Assembly: GCA_037974335.1 (NCBI GenBank)
Contig: CM075760.1
Span: 46,081,638 to 46,145,637, forward strand
Source: Prionace glauca
Lineage: Eukaryota; Chordata; Chondrichthyes; Carcharhiniformes; Carcharhinidae
Direction: 5' to 3'
Length of the DNA: 64,000 bases
In this document: positions 43,021 to 54,639 of the stretch, one piece after another
Position numbering within the stretch: the first letter of the stretch is position 1
How the letters are laid out: every line of letters starts with the position of its first letter
Notes under the pieces: model-generated
The model's database searches: none
What the model saw: only the letters and a program-made list of their open reading frames with translations
Told to the model about the DNA's origin: nothing
Made by a program: the position numbers and the translations under genes

Positions 43021-43810
43021 TACATGCAAGATAGAATGAGTTAGGGTCCAGGGGAAAATAAACGAAGGCATGGCTCATAATACGAGCTGACACAGGGTAA
43101 ATTTACTGTAATATAAAGATACTGGTTCAATCCCCATGACATTTGTAAAGACGGCCGACTCTCCCATCAAAATCTTACAGGACAGGAGTAACATGGGGTT
43201 CGCTGCAGAATGCAAAGTCCCCTCTGTACTGGCAAATTAATAACTCCTAAATCAGGAATAGCATGAGTGAGATGCAAAGAGAATCTCCCTCTAAATTATC
43301 CAATTCAAACGTTCTTACAACATTATACTGTCTATAAACAGAGTGAAACTCCGTCTATAAATCTGTTCAAACAAAATTAAGGCAGAAAGAGCATGGACAC
43401 TCTTCTATGTAAAATCTCTCCTGCACTCTTCCTTCAGAGATCCAGGAGGCAGGTTTAAATTAGTGTTAGGTATAGGGGAACGAGCCGTCCACACAGTTCC
43501 ACAAAACACATCCAGGCTAGGTACAGCAGAGATTCGATACGGATTAAATCTTCCCTGACAAAGATATATCAACCATTCATAAACCAGGAACAATGAGTTC
43601 AGACGCAGAGTAAATATTCCTCTACTCTGTCCAGTCAAATACTCCAAGGACAGGGACAACACCGGCTAAATATAGGGAAAGATTCCACATTGAATCCTTA
43701 TCACCAGGTGGAACCGAGGTTAGGTGCAGAAGAAAATGTTTCAAGCATTTCAAGATCATTGATTTCTCAAGAGATCTTTTAGAGTAAATCTCAGTCATGG
43801 ATTCCAATTT
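43020..43810 (-). repeat. Degenerate ~68-bp minisatellite, same family as 1.27-2.19 kb
   Basis: Inverted, heavily diverged units: CAGAGTAAA..TCCCTCTAC, CAAATACTCCAAGGACAGGGACAACACCGG, correspond to the plus-strand CCCGTGCTGTACCTGTCCTGGGAGTGTTTG of the left-end array. Confidence 0.55.
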
Positions 43811-43884
43811 AATGAATTATATTCTGTTAGAAACCTGTACCTGTGGCTGAGAGAATATATTGGGCAAACATTGATTTTATCGAG

Positions 43885-43960
43885 CCCGGGGCAGGCTCGA
43901 GGGGCTAGATGGCCTACTCCTGCTCCCATTTCTTACGTTCGTATGTTCTTTTGCTGTGGA
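43885..43960 (+). mobile_element. LINE 3'-end stub
   Basis: GGGGCAGGCTCGAGGGGCTAGATGGCC...TTCTTACGTTCGTATGTTC: only the last ~75 bp of the CR1/L2-like LINE, a strongly 5'-truncated insertion. Confidence 0.8.
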
Positions 43961-44699
43961 GTGAAGACGATGAACCATCGTGGAGAGACAAGACGCAGAA
44001 CTAGACAGGAGAAAGACAGAGAAAGAGATGAAACACAGGAGATGTTCTGTGTTTTCTGTGTCATTACATTTCGGGATCAGAGGGATTATTTCCTAATTCT
44101 GAACATAGATATCATCATGATATTTTTCCTCACATAACTGATGAATAAATAATGTTGAAAAACAATCATTACTGGAATCCGTTGATTGATTTGCATGGTT
44201 GTCTCTATTTCTGTGCTGTGTTGGTGGGGAAATATTTGTTGTGTTTTTGTCAGTCAACAATCTCATTTGGAATTACTATTTTTGTATTTATTTACATAAA
44301 TACCTCATTGTTTATAATGAAATGTTCATGACAGAAAAAGCAGATAAACCGTCACTTATTGATCAGTTTCAACTCAAAATAGCGATTTATTTTAAGAATT
44401 TTAACAGTTGGTTCAATATGAATAAAACTTTTTGAACATTCATAACTCCGGCTGTACTTAACTAAAATAAAATAAGACATTTCATTTCAGAATTAGTTCT
44501 GAAAGTTCTGATGTCACAATTAATAAAGTATCTGTGAACAGGCTGATATTCCACTGAATGTTAATCTGATTGAGGATTTAATCTGTTTAAACTCGACAAG
44601 TTAAATAAAAAAACAGATCTGATGTCTGAAATATTCCTCCACAAATACTGATCACACTCACATGAGGGAAGAATAAAAAATGTGGTTATCACGAAGAGA

Positions 44700-45180
44700 T
44701 ACAATTATTTTTGCTCCCTCACAGGCGACAGGGAAGCGGGTTCGATTCTAACATTGGGTGACTGTGTGTGGTTTTCACATTCTATCCATATCCATGTGAG
44801 TTCCCTCCGAGTGCTCCAGTTTCCTTCCACAGTCCCAGGATGTGCAGGTTAGGTGGATTGGCTGTGATAAATTGCCCCTTCGCGCCCAATGATGTGCAAA
44901 TTAGAATCATAGAATCCCTACAGTGCAGAAGTAGAGCATTTGGTTCATCAAGCCTGCTATCCGGCAGAGCATCCTTCCCAGGCCCAATGTAAATTGTCTA
45001 TGCTAAATTTCCTGTTAGTGTCCAATAATGTGTAGGTTCGGGGGATTTGCCTGTGAATATGTGTGGTTGCCGGGATCGGATGAAAGCTTGCCTAGGTAGG
45101 ATGCTCTGCTGGAGAGCCCGCTGCAGAGTTATTGGACCGAATGACCATGTTGAACTGTAGGGATTCTATGATTTTATGCT
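44700..45180 (+). mobile_element. SINE
   Basis: GTTCGATTCTAACATTGGGTGACTGTGTG, CCGAGTGCTCCAGTTTCCTTCCACAGTCCCAGGATGTGCAGG, then a second SINE-like tail ending GGGATTCTATGATTTTATGC. Middle region rearranged with a minus fragment (GAATCATAGAATCCCTACAGTGCAG). Confidence 0.75.
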
Positions 45181-45954
45181 TCTATGATCAGGCAGAGCAG
45201 TGATTATATTCACATTAATCTCAGCGATTCCAAAGTATTACAAATTATGGGGGAATTTGAATGTATAGAACATTTTACCCGACCTCATGTCGCCCCAAAG
45301 TTCTTAAAACTCAGTGATGTACCTTCGCTGAATTTAGTCACTGTTCCCATGTTGTAACTAACCAGGTAAGTTGCGTACCACAAACTCCCACAAACCCGGT
45401 TGTGATAAATGGCCAACAAATTTGCGATTTTATTTGACAAATGAGGTTTTGGGTCGGACATTGGACAGAACAGACTTGCTGTTCATAATTATATCAAGAG
45501 ATTTGACATCCTGGCATTGATATTAAATACGAATCTGGTTCTCTCTCTCTCTGATGATACCCATTGAGATGCTGAGGAGCACTGTTGCTGTTTTAGTTTT
45601 AGATTTCCGGAATCTGCAGCAATTTGCACTGATTTTATTGAATTTCTGGATGCGAGCGTCACTGACAAAGTTAACATTAATTGGTGATTGTGAACCATCT
45701 TGCTGAAACCTGCCCTCTGGATGGGTGACTTTCCACTGCAGGTTTAATAGAACTGGGTGGCTTTCTCGGATATTTCAGTGGTGGTGAAGGGTTATTTTCA
45801 TCACATGGAACTGGAGTCTGTGTAGGACAGACAGGGGAAAGATAGGAATACTCGGTTTATAGTTATTTGCAAAGCGAAGATGTTGTTTGAAATATAAAAA
45901 CAATTTTGTGAATTCTGGAATTCAAACCCAAAGAGAAAATGCTGGAAAATCTCA

Positions 45955-46035
45955 GCAGGCCTGGCAATATTTGTAAGGAGAGGGAACAGCTGACGTTTCG
46001 AGTCCAGATGTCCCGAGACTGTCCAGCATTTTCTC
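45955..46035 (-). mobile_element. SINE-like repeat ('gactcgaaacgtt'), minus copy
   Basis: CAGCTGACGTTTCGAGTCCAGATG and CAGCATTTTCTCTTC. It abuts, and probably cut off, the 3' end of the VH relic. Confidence 0.7.
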
Positions 46036-46036
46036 T

Positions 46037-46720
46037 TCACATTGTTTTAAGTGTCTTTGGGTGGAATAAATTGATTCTGAATCTCTGGGGCGGAGGAATT
46101 GTGGGTTGATCCAAGACTATCATACTGAAGGAGAGACTATAAACCCTATCAGGGACGGGTCGGACCCAGACCATCCAGTTGCTGCCCATATTGAACACTT
46201 TGTCTTTACAGCTCAGTCTCAGGGAGCCTCGGGGATGCCCGGTTTCTGCCTCTGGCTGAGTCAACACAACCTCCGATTCGACACATTAAACAAAAGCTAT
46301 GAAAAGAAAACACAACTCACCCCGGGCACACTCTCTCACCTTTTTCCATCAGGGACTAGGTAAAAACAAATTCTGAGGAGACTACAAACCGACTCAGAAA
46401 CTATTTCTTTACAGATGCAACCAGAATTTTGAATGGATCTACCTCGCATTAAATTGATATTTTTCTAGACCCGAGCTATGACTGCAACATAATATTCTTC
46501 ACTCTCTCCCTTCCTTCTCTATGCACGGTATGCTCCGTCTGTATAGTGCGCAAGACTGTGTACTAATATGTGTGGTAATAATGAATCGAATAAAATATAT
46601 CAAAAAACATCGAGGATTATTCCCAGTGAATTGATTGCTGACACTGGAATATTCAAGAGACAGACTAACACTGAGGCAGAAAGAGTGAGATCCATTGGAA
46701 CGTCTCTGCCACTCCAAAAG
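46037..46720 (-). pseudogene. VH pseudogene of a lost neighbouring Ig cluster
   Basis: 46037-46284 (minus) reads [20 protein letters not shown], then [19 protein letters not shown], clear FR1 to FR2 of a VH. FR3 is only faintly recognisable ([14 protein letters not shown] for RFTASKDTS), and the 3' end including YYC and RSS is gone, replaced by a SINE-like repeat. The acceptor AG is lost (AATG). Sequence at 46.59-46.70 kb (TTCCCAGTGAATTGATTGCTGACACTGGAATATTC, GACAGACTAACACTGAGGCAG) matches the leader intron of the intact VH, so about 300 bp was inserted into that intron; no leader exon is visible. Confidence 0.85.
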
Positions 46721-47039
46721 GTGAAATTATATTTGAGCCTCTGTTATAGAGAAAAAAACAATTTGATTGTAAATCAAGTCCCTTAATTTTGCACCCCCCT
46801 TCACAAGAGAATAGACGTAAAGAAGATGACATGACCTTATCAGGGTAAAAACGCCAGTCTGATTTGCACATTGCAGCATAAATATAATCCATTTGAAGAA
46901 TTATTATCGATTTATGTAACTAATTGCTATGATGATTTTATTTCAGGTGTGGGTAGCGGTCACTGTAATTTGGGACTGGATACAAGAAGGAGGGAAGAAA
47001 TGTCCTCATGTTATCGCTCGGCAATTAATGCACAAACTT

Positions 47040-47300
47040 AACTAATGTTCTCAGGACCCGACTTCGAATCCCACCACCACAGATGGTGGGATTTAAATTC
47101 AGTAAAAAAAAAGCATCTGGAAATAAGAATCCACTTATGGCCATGATATCATTGTCGATTGTGTAAAAACCTACCTGCTTCACTAATGTATTTTAGAGAA
47201 GGGAATCTGCCGTCCTTACCTGGTCTGACCTATGTGTGATCCAAGAGCCACAGCAATGTGATTGTCTCTCACTGCCCTCGGACAAGAAGTAGGCAATAAA
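47040..47300 (+). mobile_element. SINE (second family)
   Basis: GACTTCGAATCCCACCACCACAGATGGTGGGATTTAAATTCAG, AAAAACCTACCTGCTTCACTAATGT, CTTACCTGGTCTGACCTATGTGTGATCCAAGAGCC. Head with B-box-like GACTTCGAATCCC is retained. Confidence 0.8.
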
Positions 47301-47309
47301 TTCTGAACA

Positions 47310-47625
47310 GTCAAAGGTGCCCATGTCCATAGAATCATTTCAGAGCAGAAGAAGGCCTTTTGGCCTAACAGGCCCAAACCCGCAACATTCCCACCTCAGT
47401 CTATCCCCATCACCCCACGTATATTCCCCGCTAATTATCTTGACGCGATTGGACAATTCATCATCGTGGATCAACCTAAGCGGCATATCCTTGAACAATG
47501 TGAGTAAATGAGCAGGCAATTGGAGAATATGCAGACTCCACACAGACAGACCCAAACCGGGAGTTGAACCCGGGTATCCTGGTGCTTTGAGGCAGAAGCC
47601 CTAAAATATATGCCACTGTGACATC
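47310..47625 (-). mobile_element. SINE (common family), nearly full length
   Basis: Minus strand: head GGATGTCACAGTGGCATATATTTTAGGGC, B-box-like GGGTTCAACTCCCGG, GTGTGGAGTCTGCATATTCTCC, tail CCAAAAGGCCTTCTTCTGC...ATGATTCTATGG. Confidence 0.8.
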
Positions 47626-47729
47626 CACAAATTAATTCAAAAAGGACAATCCTCATGTGATGCAATATTACACGTTAGATTTCCCCAAAGGTTCCTTTAC
47701 CCTGTGAAAATTAACACTGAAAGAAAACT

Positions 47730-49195
47730 GGTGGACTTATAATTAATTGAGCTGACAGGGAAACATGACATCGACATCAACCTTTGACAGAGAATTTATA
47801 GAATCCGAATGGACACGGTGATCAGGAAAGTTCTTTGTCAACATCCAAGTCATTGCTGCTCATTTTTTTGGCCACCGGCTGTCGAACATTCACTGGTAGT
47901 GGGAACTCAGGATATTAGGACTTTGTGGCATATTGCACAATATCACAAAAATAAATGTTTTGTCTTCCACTAAACCAGGCCGTTTCTTCACTCATTGGCA
48001 GCTATGAGAGCGACTGTTAAATAATCGAAATCAGATTGTGCTGGACAGCAGAACATGGTGCTGATCAGGGATAAGAGAGGTTTCTTTTTAAAGAGGTGCA
48101 GAACGCTTAGAATATTCCAGGTATCCGCGCTTTTCAAGACAATTTTTGATTTTAATTTACTTTTAATTATTTTCATTTTGGGGCCATTGCACTGATCTCA
48201 TTGGACTGAGGGGGTGGGGAGGTCAAATCTCTTCCTTGCAGATCATGAAGTTACTCACAAAGTGGCTTTAATTGTTGGAAGGACATTTATTTGAAAGTTA
48301 TACAAATGAAATAGCATCTGGCCAATTTACTCGTTCCCCATACTATTTAATCACAGTGCAGCCCTTTAAAATATTTGCTTGGAAGGAATACCATTTAAAA
48401 ACCTTTCTTTATTATGGGAATCAAGCATTTATTGTATAACTGGATAAGTCCCTTTTAATCCTTACATATTCACGTTAATCTGTCCCACGCAGTATTTGGC
48501 AGCAGTCCAACCTGCTGCCAACTGCCCGAAGATATTTACAGGAAGCATCTGACGGTGTTTGTTCAGTAAGTCAAAGATCTGTTTCCTCAGTACTGAACAG
48601 TTGGCTGCAAGCCAACTTCAAACTCTTAGCATTGTCAATAGAGCCTATTTATAAACAAATCTGCCCAGCAACAACTCGAGGCAACTTAATTATTATTTTT
48701 TAAAGCTGTGAACCTATATGAATGCTTTCCTTTTCATTGGAAAAGAAAGCTACCCAGATTCTCTGGCACCTTGTTAGTAACAATGATGATCTCTCCAACC
48801 CAACAATACATTGTGATGGATGGATAGAAATAAATACAGGCAGATTGTGAGAATTGATTCAGAGTGGTGATATATCTTATACTGCATAAATATGTAGTCT
48901 GGTGTTTTATTTCACTTTATTCTTCCATGGGACGTGGGGGTCCCTGGAAAGAACAACATGTATTTCCTGTGCTTAATTCCTTTTCAGCTGAGTGGTGTGT
49001 TAGGGCATCTCAGAAGGCATTGCCCAGTTATATATATGGCGGTCCATCTTGAGTTACACCCTGCTGAGACCAAGTAGGGATGGCAGATGTCCTTCACTGG
49101 GGAATCAGAGGGTTATCTCGTCGCTATCAGTATGAATCAAAATTTATTGATTGAATTCAAATTCCACCTGCTGCCATGGTCGGATTTAATCTCAA
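47730..49195. repeat. Segmental duplication, copy B (upstream of the VH relic)
   Basis: Collinear, same orientation, with 38.46-39.96 kb; about 75-80 per cent alike by eye. It ends in the same minus-oriented SINE (49.07-49.19 kb), so that SINE was inserted before the duplication. Confidence 0.8.
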
Positions 49196-49204
49196 TTTAA
49201 TTTA

Positions 49205-49765
49205 ATTTAATTCCATGAGATTCACCACCCTTTGAGTGCAGAAGTTGCTCCTCAACTCCATTCTAATCTGCCGCCCTCCCCCTTATCCTGAGGCTGTGCC
49301 CGCTTGTCCTGCTGTCCTTTCTGAGCGGGAAGAATCTCTCTACCTCTACCCTATCCATCCCCTTCATTATCTTATGCGTCTCTATAAGATCCTCCCTCAT
49401 CCTTCTAAATTCCAACGAGTACAGACCCAGTCTATTCAGCCTCTCTTCAAAGTTCAACCCCCTCATCTCTGGTATCAGCCTAGTGAACCTCCTCTGCATT
49501 CCCTCCAAGGCCAAAATATCCTTCCACAAGTGCAGCGACCAAAACTGCACACAGTACTCCAGCTGCTGCCTCACCAGTACCCTGTACAGTTGCAGCAAGA
49601 CCTCCCTGCTTTTATATCCTATCTCCATCGCTATAATGGCCAGCATCCCATTCGCCTTCCTGATCACCTGCTGCACCTGCAGACTGGGTTTTTGCGACTC
49701 ATGCACAAGGACCCCCAGGTCCGTCTGCACTATAGCATGCTGCAGCTTTTCCCCCTAGAAATAGT
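49205..49765 (-). mobile_element. LINE ORF2 C-terminal fragment
   Basis: Minus-strand frame of 155 residues: MQTDLGVLVHESQKPSLQVQ, NGMLAIIAMEIGYKSREVLL, QLYRVLVRQQLEYCVQFWS, RRFTRLIPEMRGLNFEERLN, ending at LRIRGRAAD. CR1/L2-like; the frame is intact in this stretch but the RT domain is absent. Confidence 0.85.
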
Positions 49766-50004
49766 AATCCCTGCCACTATTATTTATTTTTGAGAATTTA
49801 TTTATTTTTATTTATTTCTTTTTGTGAATTTTTACTATTTATTTTTGTGAATGGAGAATTATTGGTAATATTGGCGTCAGGCGATGACCATCTCCAAAAA
49901 CGGGGAATCTGACCGTTGCCCCTTGTCACTCAATGATATTGCAACACTGAATCAACAACTAACAACATCTTCGAGGTTACCATTGGCTAATCGCTGTGTT
50001 AGCT

Positions 50005-50290
50005 GGGTATATACATAGAACATAGAACATAGAACATAGAACATAGAACATTACAGCGCAGAACAGGCCCTTCGGCCCACGATGTTGCGCCGACCAGTTA
50101 CAAAACAATGACCCACTAGCCTAAACCAATCCCTTTTCATCCATAAACCTATCCACAGATCTTTTAAACGCCCCCAAACTAGGTGCATTTACAACCGCAG
50201 CTGGCAGGGCATTCCAGTCCCTCACCACCCTCTGGGTAAAGAACCTACCCCTGACATCTGTCCTATAACTACCCAGTTACATGCTCCAGC
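50005..50290 (-). mobile_element. LINE/SINE 3' end with (ATAGAACAT)n tail
   Basis: Five direct repeats of ACATAGA, then GCGCAGAACAGGCCCTTCGGCCCACGATGTTGCGCCGACC and CACCACCCTCTGGGTAAAGAACCTACCC; minus orientation; same tail as the fragment at 24.7-24.9 kb. Confidence 0.75.
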
Positions 50291-50399
50291 TGGAATATCA
50301 ACTCAGCCTGCTGTGAGTAACCCACCCCCTAACTCCCCAAACCTGTGCACCACCTGCACGACACATATTAGGGGACAAAAATTGTTCTCTCCACTTACT

Positions 50400-50850
50400 T
50401 GAATAGATACAGTTCAAACAACATTCAAAAATCTTCATCCCATTCAGGCCAAAGCAACCGGCTTGACAGGAATAACATTTGCAAATGCTCACTCCCTGCA
50501 CCACACAGAGCATCATTATGTACCATCTACAAGTTTCACTTCCGAACCTCACCAAGGCTCCTTAGGCAGCCACACGGTGGGTTGTCATCTGCAAGGACAG
50601 GGGTAACAGTTACCAGGGAATACCACCTATAAATTCCCCTCCAAGTCAGTCATATACCTGATGTAGAAATGTATCATCCTTCCATCACTGTCACGGGACC
50701 GAGATCCTAGAACTCCCTGTGTAACAGGACCGTATGGGTATCTACACCACAGGATCTGCAGCATTTCAGGAAGGTAGCTTACCACCAGTTTACTAAAGGC
50801 AATGAGGAATAGGCAACAAATACTGACTAGGCCAGCAACGCCCATATCCC
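50400..50850 (+). mobile_element. Interspersed repeat (retroelement 3' part)
   Basis: CAAATGCTCACTCCCTGCACCAC, TGTACCATCTACAAGTTTCAC, CTCACCAAGGCTCCTTAGGCAG, CTAGAACTCCCTGTGTAACAG and GGCCAGCAACGCCCATATCCC. Best copy in the window of the 31.4-kb repeat. Confidence 0.7.
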
Positions 50851-51214
50851 TTAAACTAAAACATCAACATATCAATGTTTATGAATGGATGATAACTAAT
50901 GAACACAATTGGTCATCTTTGTAAATGTTTGGCAATTGATGAAAATAAATATCAACTTTCTGAACATTTATGACCTTCTTTTTCTCTGCCAGAAGATAAG
51001 TTCCATTCCACAGGAGATTCATGATTCAGAAACATCACACTATCCGAAGACAAGGCGGATAGAAGAGATGGCAACATCTGTAGGTGTGTCTCAATCATAA
51101 CATTACGGGACAGGCCTTTGATAGGATGACAATTTTGTTACTCATCTGCTTGAAGACCGGGATTAAGCTGAAGCGCAGTGTTTTGTTTGTGTTGGGGTGA
51201 TGGGTATCACCATG

Positions 51215-51330
51215 TATGGGTATGGGAACGTATGGGTATGGTATGTATAGAGATATGTATAGAGATATAGAGATATGTATAGAGATATGATATGTATAGA
51301 GATATACATATCATACCCATACATTGGTGG
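51215..51330. repeat. TATAGAGATATG tandem repeat inside a palindrome
   Basis: GTATGGGTATGGTATGTATAGAGATAT at the left is mirrored by ATACATATCATACCCATAC at the right; between them are five TATAGAGATATG-type units. It could extrude as a cruciform. No gene nearby. Confidence 0.8.
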
Positions 51331-51569
51331 ATCTCAGTAAGACATTCGACACTAACATCAGGTCAGAGACTACAACATTTGGGGGAACTAAGCTCTCCAT
51401 CAAAAAATTCTCGGTCTCTTTTATGACACAGAAAAGGACAATTTACAAAACAACTGATAGCCTCATGGACAACACTTAGGGTTGAATCAACCTCTCAAAA
51501 ATTGTCCTCCTCAGTCATCAACAAATGTGAACTATGAAAAAAAGACACCAAACTAAAATGAATAGAACA

Positions 51570-51830
51570 AAGAACAAAGAACAACACAGCACGGGAAACA
51601 GGCCCTTTGGCCCAACGAGCCCGCGCCACTATCTTAACAATGTGTTTTTCCTCCTCCACCCTTGACCCGTGTCTATGCTTATGGTACCCCCATTGGAAAC
51701 CAGATTAAAGGGAGAATAATTTAGGGACAATTTGTTACACCAATCAGCCTAATAACACTTCTTTGGGGTGTGGGAGGAAATCAGAGCACCCGGAGGAAAC
51801 CCATGCAACCACAGGGAGAATGTGCATGCC
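51570..51830 (-). mobile_element. SINE fragment (minus)
   Basis: GAAACAGGCCCTTTGGCCCAACGAGCC and GGGGTGTGGGAGGAAATCAGAGCACCCGGAGGAAACCC. Parts of one copy of the common SINE. Confidence 0.75.
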
Positions 51831-51934
51831 CCTCGTTAGACAACGAGGTGGACCGAAACACCTGTGGAGTGAAAGAGAAAAACATCAACACATGTAGCAT
51901 TAGATTTCCAGTCACGTCCCGAGGCTCTGATCCA

Positions 51935-52237
51935 TATTTAAAACAGTCTCCTGTTAGTCTCCATCCCGATTTTCCTCATGTATCTATCAAAGTAAACCTT
52001 AAACAATTCCATCGTGCCTGCCTCCACCACCTTACTTGGCAGTGCATTCCATACCCCCACGACCCTCTGCGTGAAAAACCTCCCTCTAGCATCCAAATTA
52101 TACCTCTCCCCTCCCACCATAAGCCCGTGGCCTCTCGTGATATTTGTCTCCAATCTAAGAAAAAGCCTGCCACTCTTTACTCTGTCTATACCCTTCATTA
52201 TTTTATACACCTCTATTAGATCCCCCCTCAATCTCAA
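51935..52237 (-). mobile_element. LINE ORF2 C-terminal fragment (second subfamily)
   Basis: Minus-strand frame: RLRGDLIEVYKIMKGIDRVK, FLRLETNITRGHGLMVGG, FFTQRVVGVWNALPSKVVEA, MELFKVYFDRYMRKIGM. Ends with a SINE to its right (52.24-52.44 kb). Confidence 0.8.
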
Positions 52238-52445
52238 TGGTGTAGGGTCAATTTGTTACACGAAACAGCCTAAGAGCTCATCTTTGGGGCGTGGGGAGGA
52301 AACCGGAGCGCCCGGAGGAAATCCACGCATCCACAAGGAGAATGTGCAAACTCCCACAGACACAGGCCCAAATCCATGTATCTGCACAGCTAGCAGTGAT
52401 AGTCACTGAGCTGTTGTGCTGTCCGTCTGCTGGTCCAGGATTAAG
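52238..52445 (-). mobile_element. SINE fragment (minus), inserted into a LINE
   Basis: CTTTGGGGCGTGGGGAGGAAACCGGAGCGCCCGGAGG and AGCTAGCAGTGATAGTCACTGAGCTGTTGTGC. Splits LINE sequence at 52.24 kb from that at 52.6 kb. Confidence 0.75.
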
Positions 52446-52599
52446 CACACACACCGACACGAAGTACTAGGCCACTCTCGAAACATCCAAGAGCAGCCCA
52501 TGCACAACCCACCGTGTGCATGCCCCTCGTTTGACAACAAGGTGGACCGACACATGTGGATTAAAAGAGACAAAACATGAACATGTAATACTACATTTC

Positions 52600-54260
52600 C
52601 AGTGTCGTCCCGAAGCTCTGACCCTTTTTAATACCATCTGCTATAACCCTCCATCCCTGTTTCGCTCATCTAAGTAAACCTTAAACGAGTCCAACGTGTC
52701 TGCCTCCACCACAAGTTCTGTACAAGTATAGCATTAGGCGCCAGCTCTTATACTCTATACCCCTCCCTATAAAGGCTAACATACCATAAGCTTTCTTCGC
52801 AACCTTCTCCACCTGTGTTGCCACCGTCAAAGACTTGTGAACTGGCACTCCCAGTTCCCTCTGCATTTCTATACACTTAATAGGTCTACCCTTTAACATG
52901 TAACTCTCCTCTACATTATTCCTTCCAAAATGCATCACTTCGCATTTATCAAGATTAAATTCGATCTATTTATCTGCCCAATATACCAGCCAATCTATAT
53001 CCTGCTGTATTGCCAGACACTGCTCCTCACTGGCCGCCAATCCTGCCATCTTTGTGTCACCTGCAAATTTGCTGATCACACCATGTACGCCCTTTTCCAA
53101 GTCATTTATATATATTACGAATAGAAGAGGTCCCAGTACTGAGCCCTGCGGCACACCACTGGTGACAGACCTCCAGCTAGAAAAGGACCCTTCCACTACT
53201 ATTCTCTGTCTCCTGTTAACTAGACAGTTTTCAATCCATCTAGATATTTTACCCTGTATCCCATGAGCCTTAACCTTTTCAACCAACCTACCATGAGAGA
53301 CTTTGTCAAACGCCTTACTGAAATCCATGTAGACGACATCAACGGCTTGTCCTTCGTCAACCGTTTTTGTCATCTCCTCAAAAAATTGTACCAGATTCGT
53401 AAGGCAAGACCTCCCCTGACCAAAGCCATGCTGCGTATCCCTAATCAGATCGCAATGCTCCAAATGCATAAACATCCTATCCCTAAGATTTTTTTCCAAC
53501 AACTTTCCTACCACTGATGTCAAACTCACTGGGCTATAATTACCAGGGTTATCCCAACTGCCCTTTTTAAACAACTGTACCACATTAACTACCCTCCAGT
53601 CCTCTGGGACCTCACCTGTGTCCAAAGAAGAGACAAAGATTTGCGTCAGAGGCCTAGCAATTTCATCTCTCGCCTCCCTAAGCAGCCTCGGATAAATGCC
53701 ATCAGGCCCCGGAGCTTTATCAGTTTTTATGCTGCCTAAAAACCCTAACACTTCTTCTCTCGTAATGGATATTTCCTTCAACTGGTCTACAGCTCTCTCC
53801 AAGACATTACAAGACATCAAACCCCTCTCCTTCGTGAATACTGACGCAAAGTATTCATTCAGGATCTCCCCCATTCCCTCAGACTCTAAGCACAGTTCCC
53901 CTCCTTTGTCCCTAAGAGGACCAATTTTCCCTCTAACCACACTTTGGTCCTAATGTAAAATGCCTTTGGATTTTAATTAATCCTATCTGCCAAAGCCATT
54001 TTATGCCCCCTTTTCGCCCTTCTAACTCCCCTTTTGAGCTCCCTCCTGCTCTCTCTATATTCCTCCAGTGTTCTCTCCGTTCCCAGTTGCTTAGACCTAA
54101 CATATGCCTCCCTCTCCTTCCTGACCAAGTCCTCAAAATCCCCTGTAATCCACAGCTCTCTAATCCTACCTTTCCCATCCTTCCTCTTTACCGGCACATG
54201 TCTTTCCTGCAACCTTTTCAGTTTTCCCTTGAAAGTCTCCACTTGCCGACCGTGGACATG
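52600..54260 (-). mobile_element. CR1/L2-like LINE, reverse-transcriptase region
   Basis: The longest element frame in the window: about 325 residues on the minus strand (52966-53940). In order: ILNEYFASVFTKE, DKAPGPDGIYPRLLREA, EDWRVVNVVQLFKKG, NYSPVSLTSVVGKLLEKNL, QHGFGQGRSCLTNLV, VVYMDFSKAFDKVSHGRL, SGVPQGSVLGPLLFVIYIND, KFAGDTKMAG. The catalytic FADD is FAGD, so the second aspartate is lost and the enzyme would be dead. 53.97-54.24 kb holds the upstream linker (REAYVRSKQLGTERTLEEYR) and 52.68-52.94 the downstream part (GYMLKG..., ELGVPVHKSL, KKAYGMLAFIGRGIEYKS), each in a different frame. 5'-truncated: no endonuclease domain is seen. Confidence 0.88.
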
Positions 54261-54639
54261 TGTTTACTGTGATTCTAACTTTTCTATTGGAAATGGAAGG
54301 ATGCCGGTTTTAATTGTGATGTTTATTTGTAAACCATATGACATTTATCAGACAACACACAAAGACGCACACACACATATTCTGTCGTTCCCATTCTTCC
54401 CCAGAAATTGTTTCCCTTTCACACACACACACACATTTTCTTTCAACTTAAAACTACATCTTGGCCTCTTGGGAGTCTTCAGAGACCCAACTAAATTTCA
54501 AATGGAATGAGGAACATTTTCCCCAACGCCATGTTTGCCGAGCTGGACATTAAAGGTCCCGTGGTCTCCAACAGCTCCCTGGGCAACATCCCTCCTTTTA
54601 ACCAAAATCAACAAAAATACATTCCCATGGATTGAGCCA

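Noticed and set aside
44189-44196. Perfect octamer (ATGCAAAT on the minus strand), another at 59581-59588 and one at 16145-16152
   Set aside because: None is near a V promoter or enhancer-like block, and about two are expected by chance in 64 kb on both strands.
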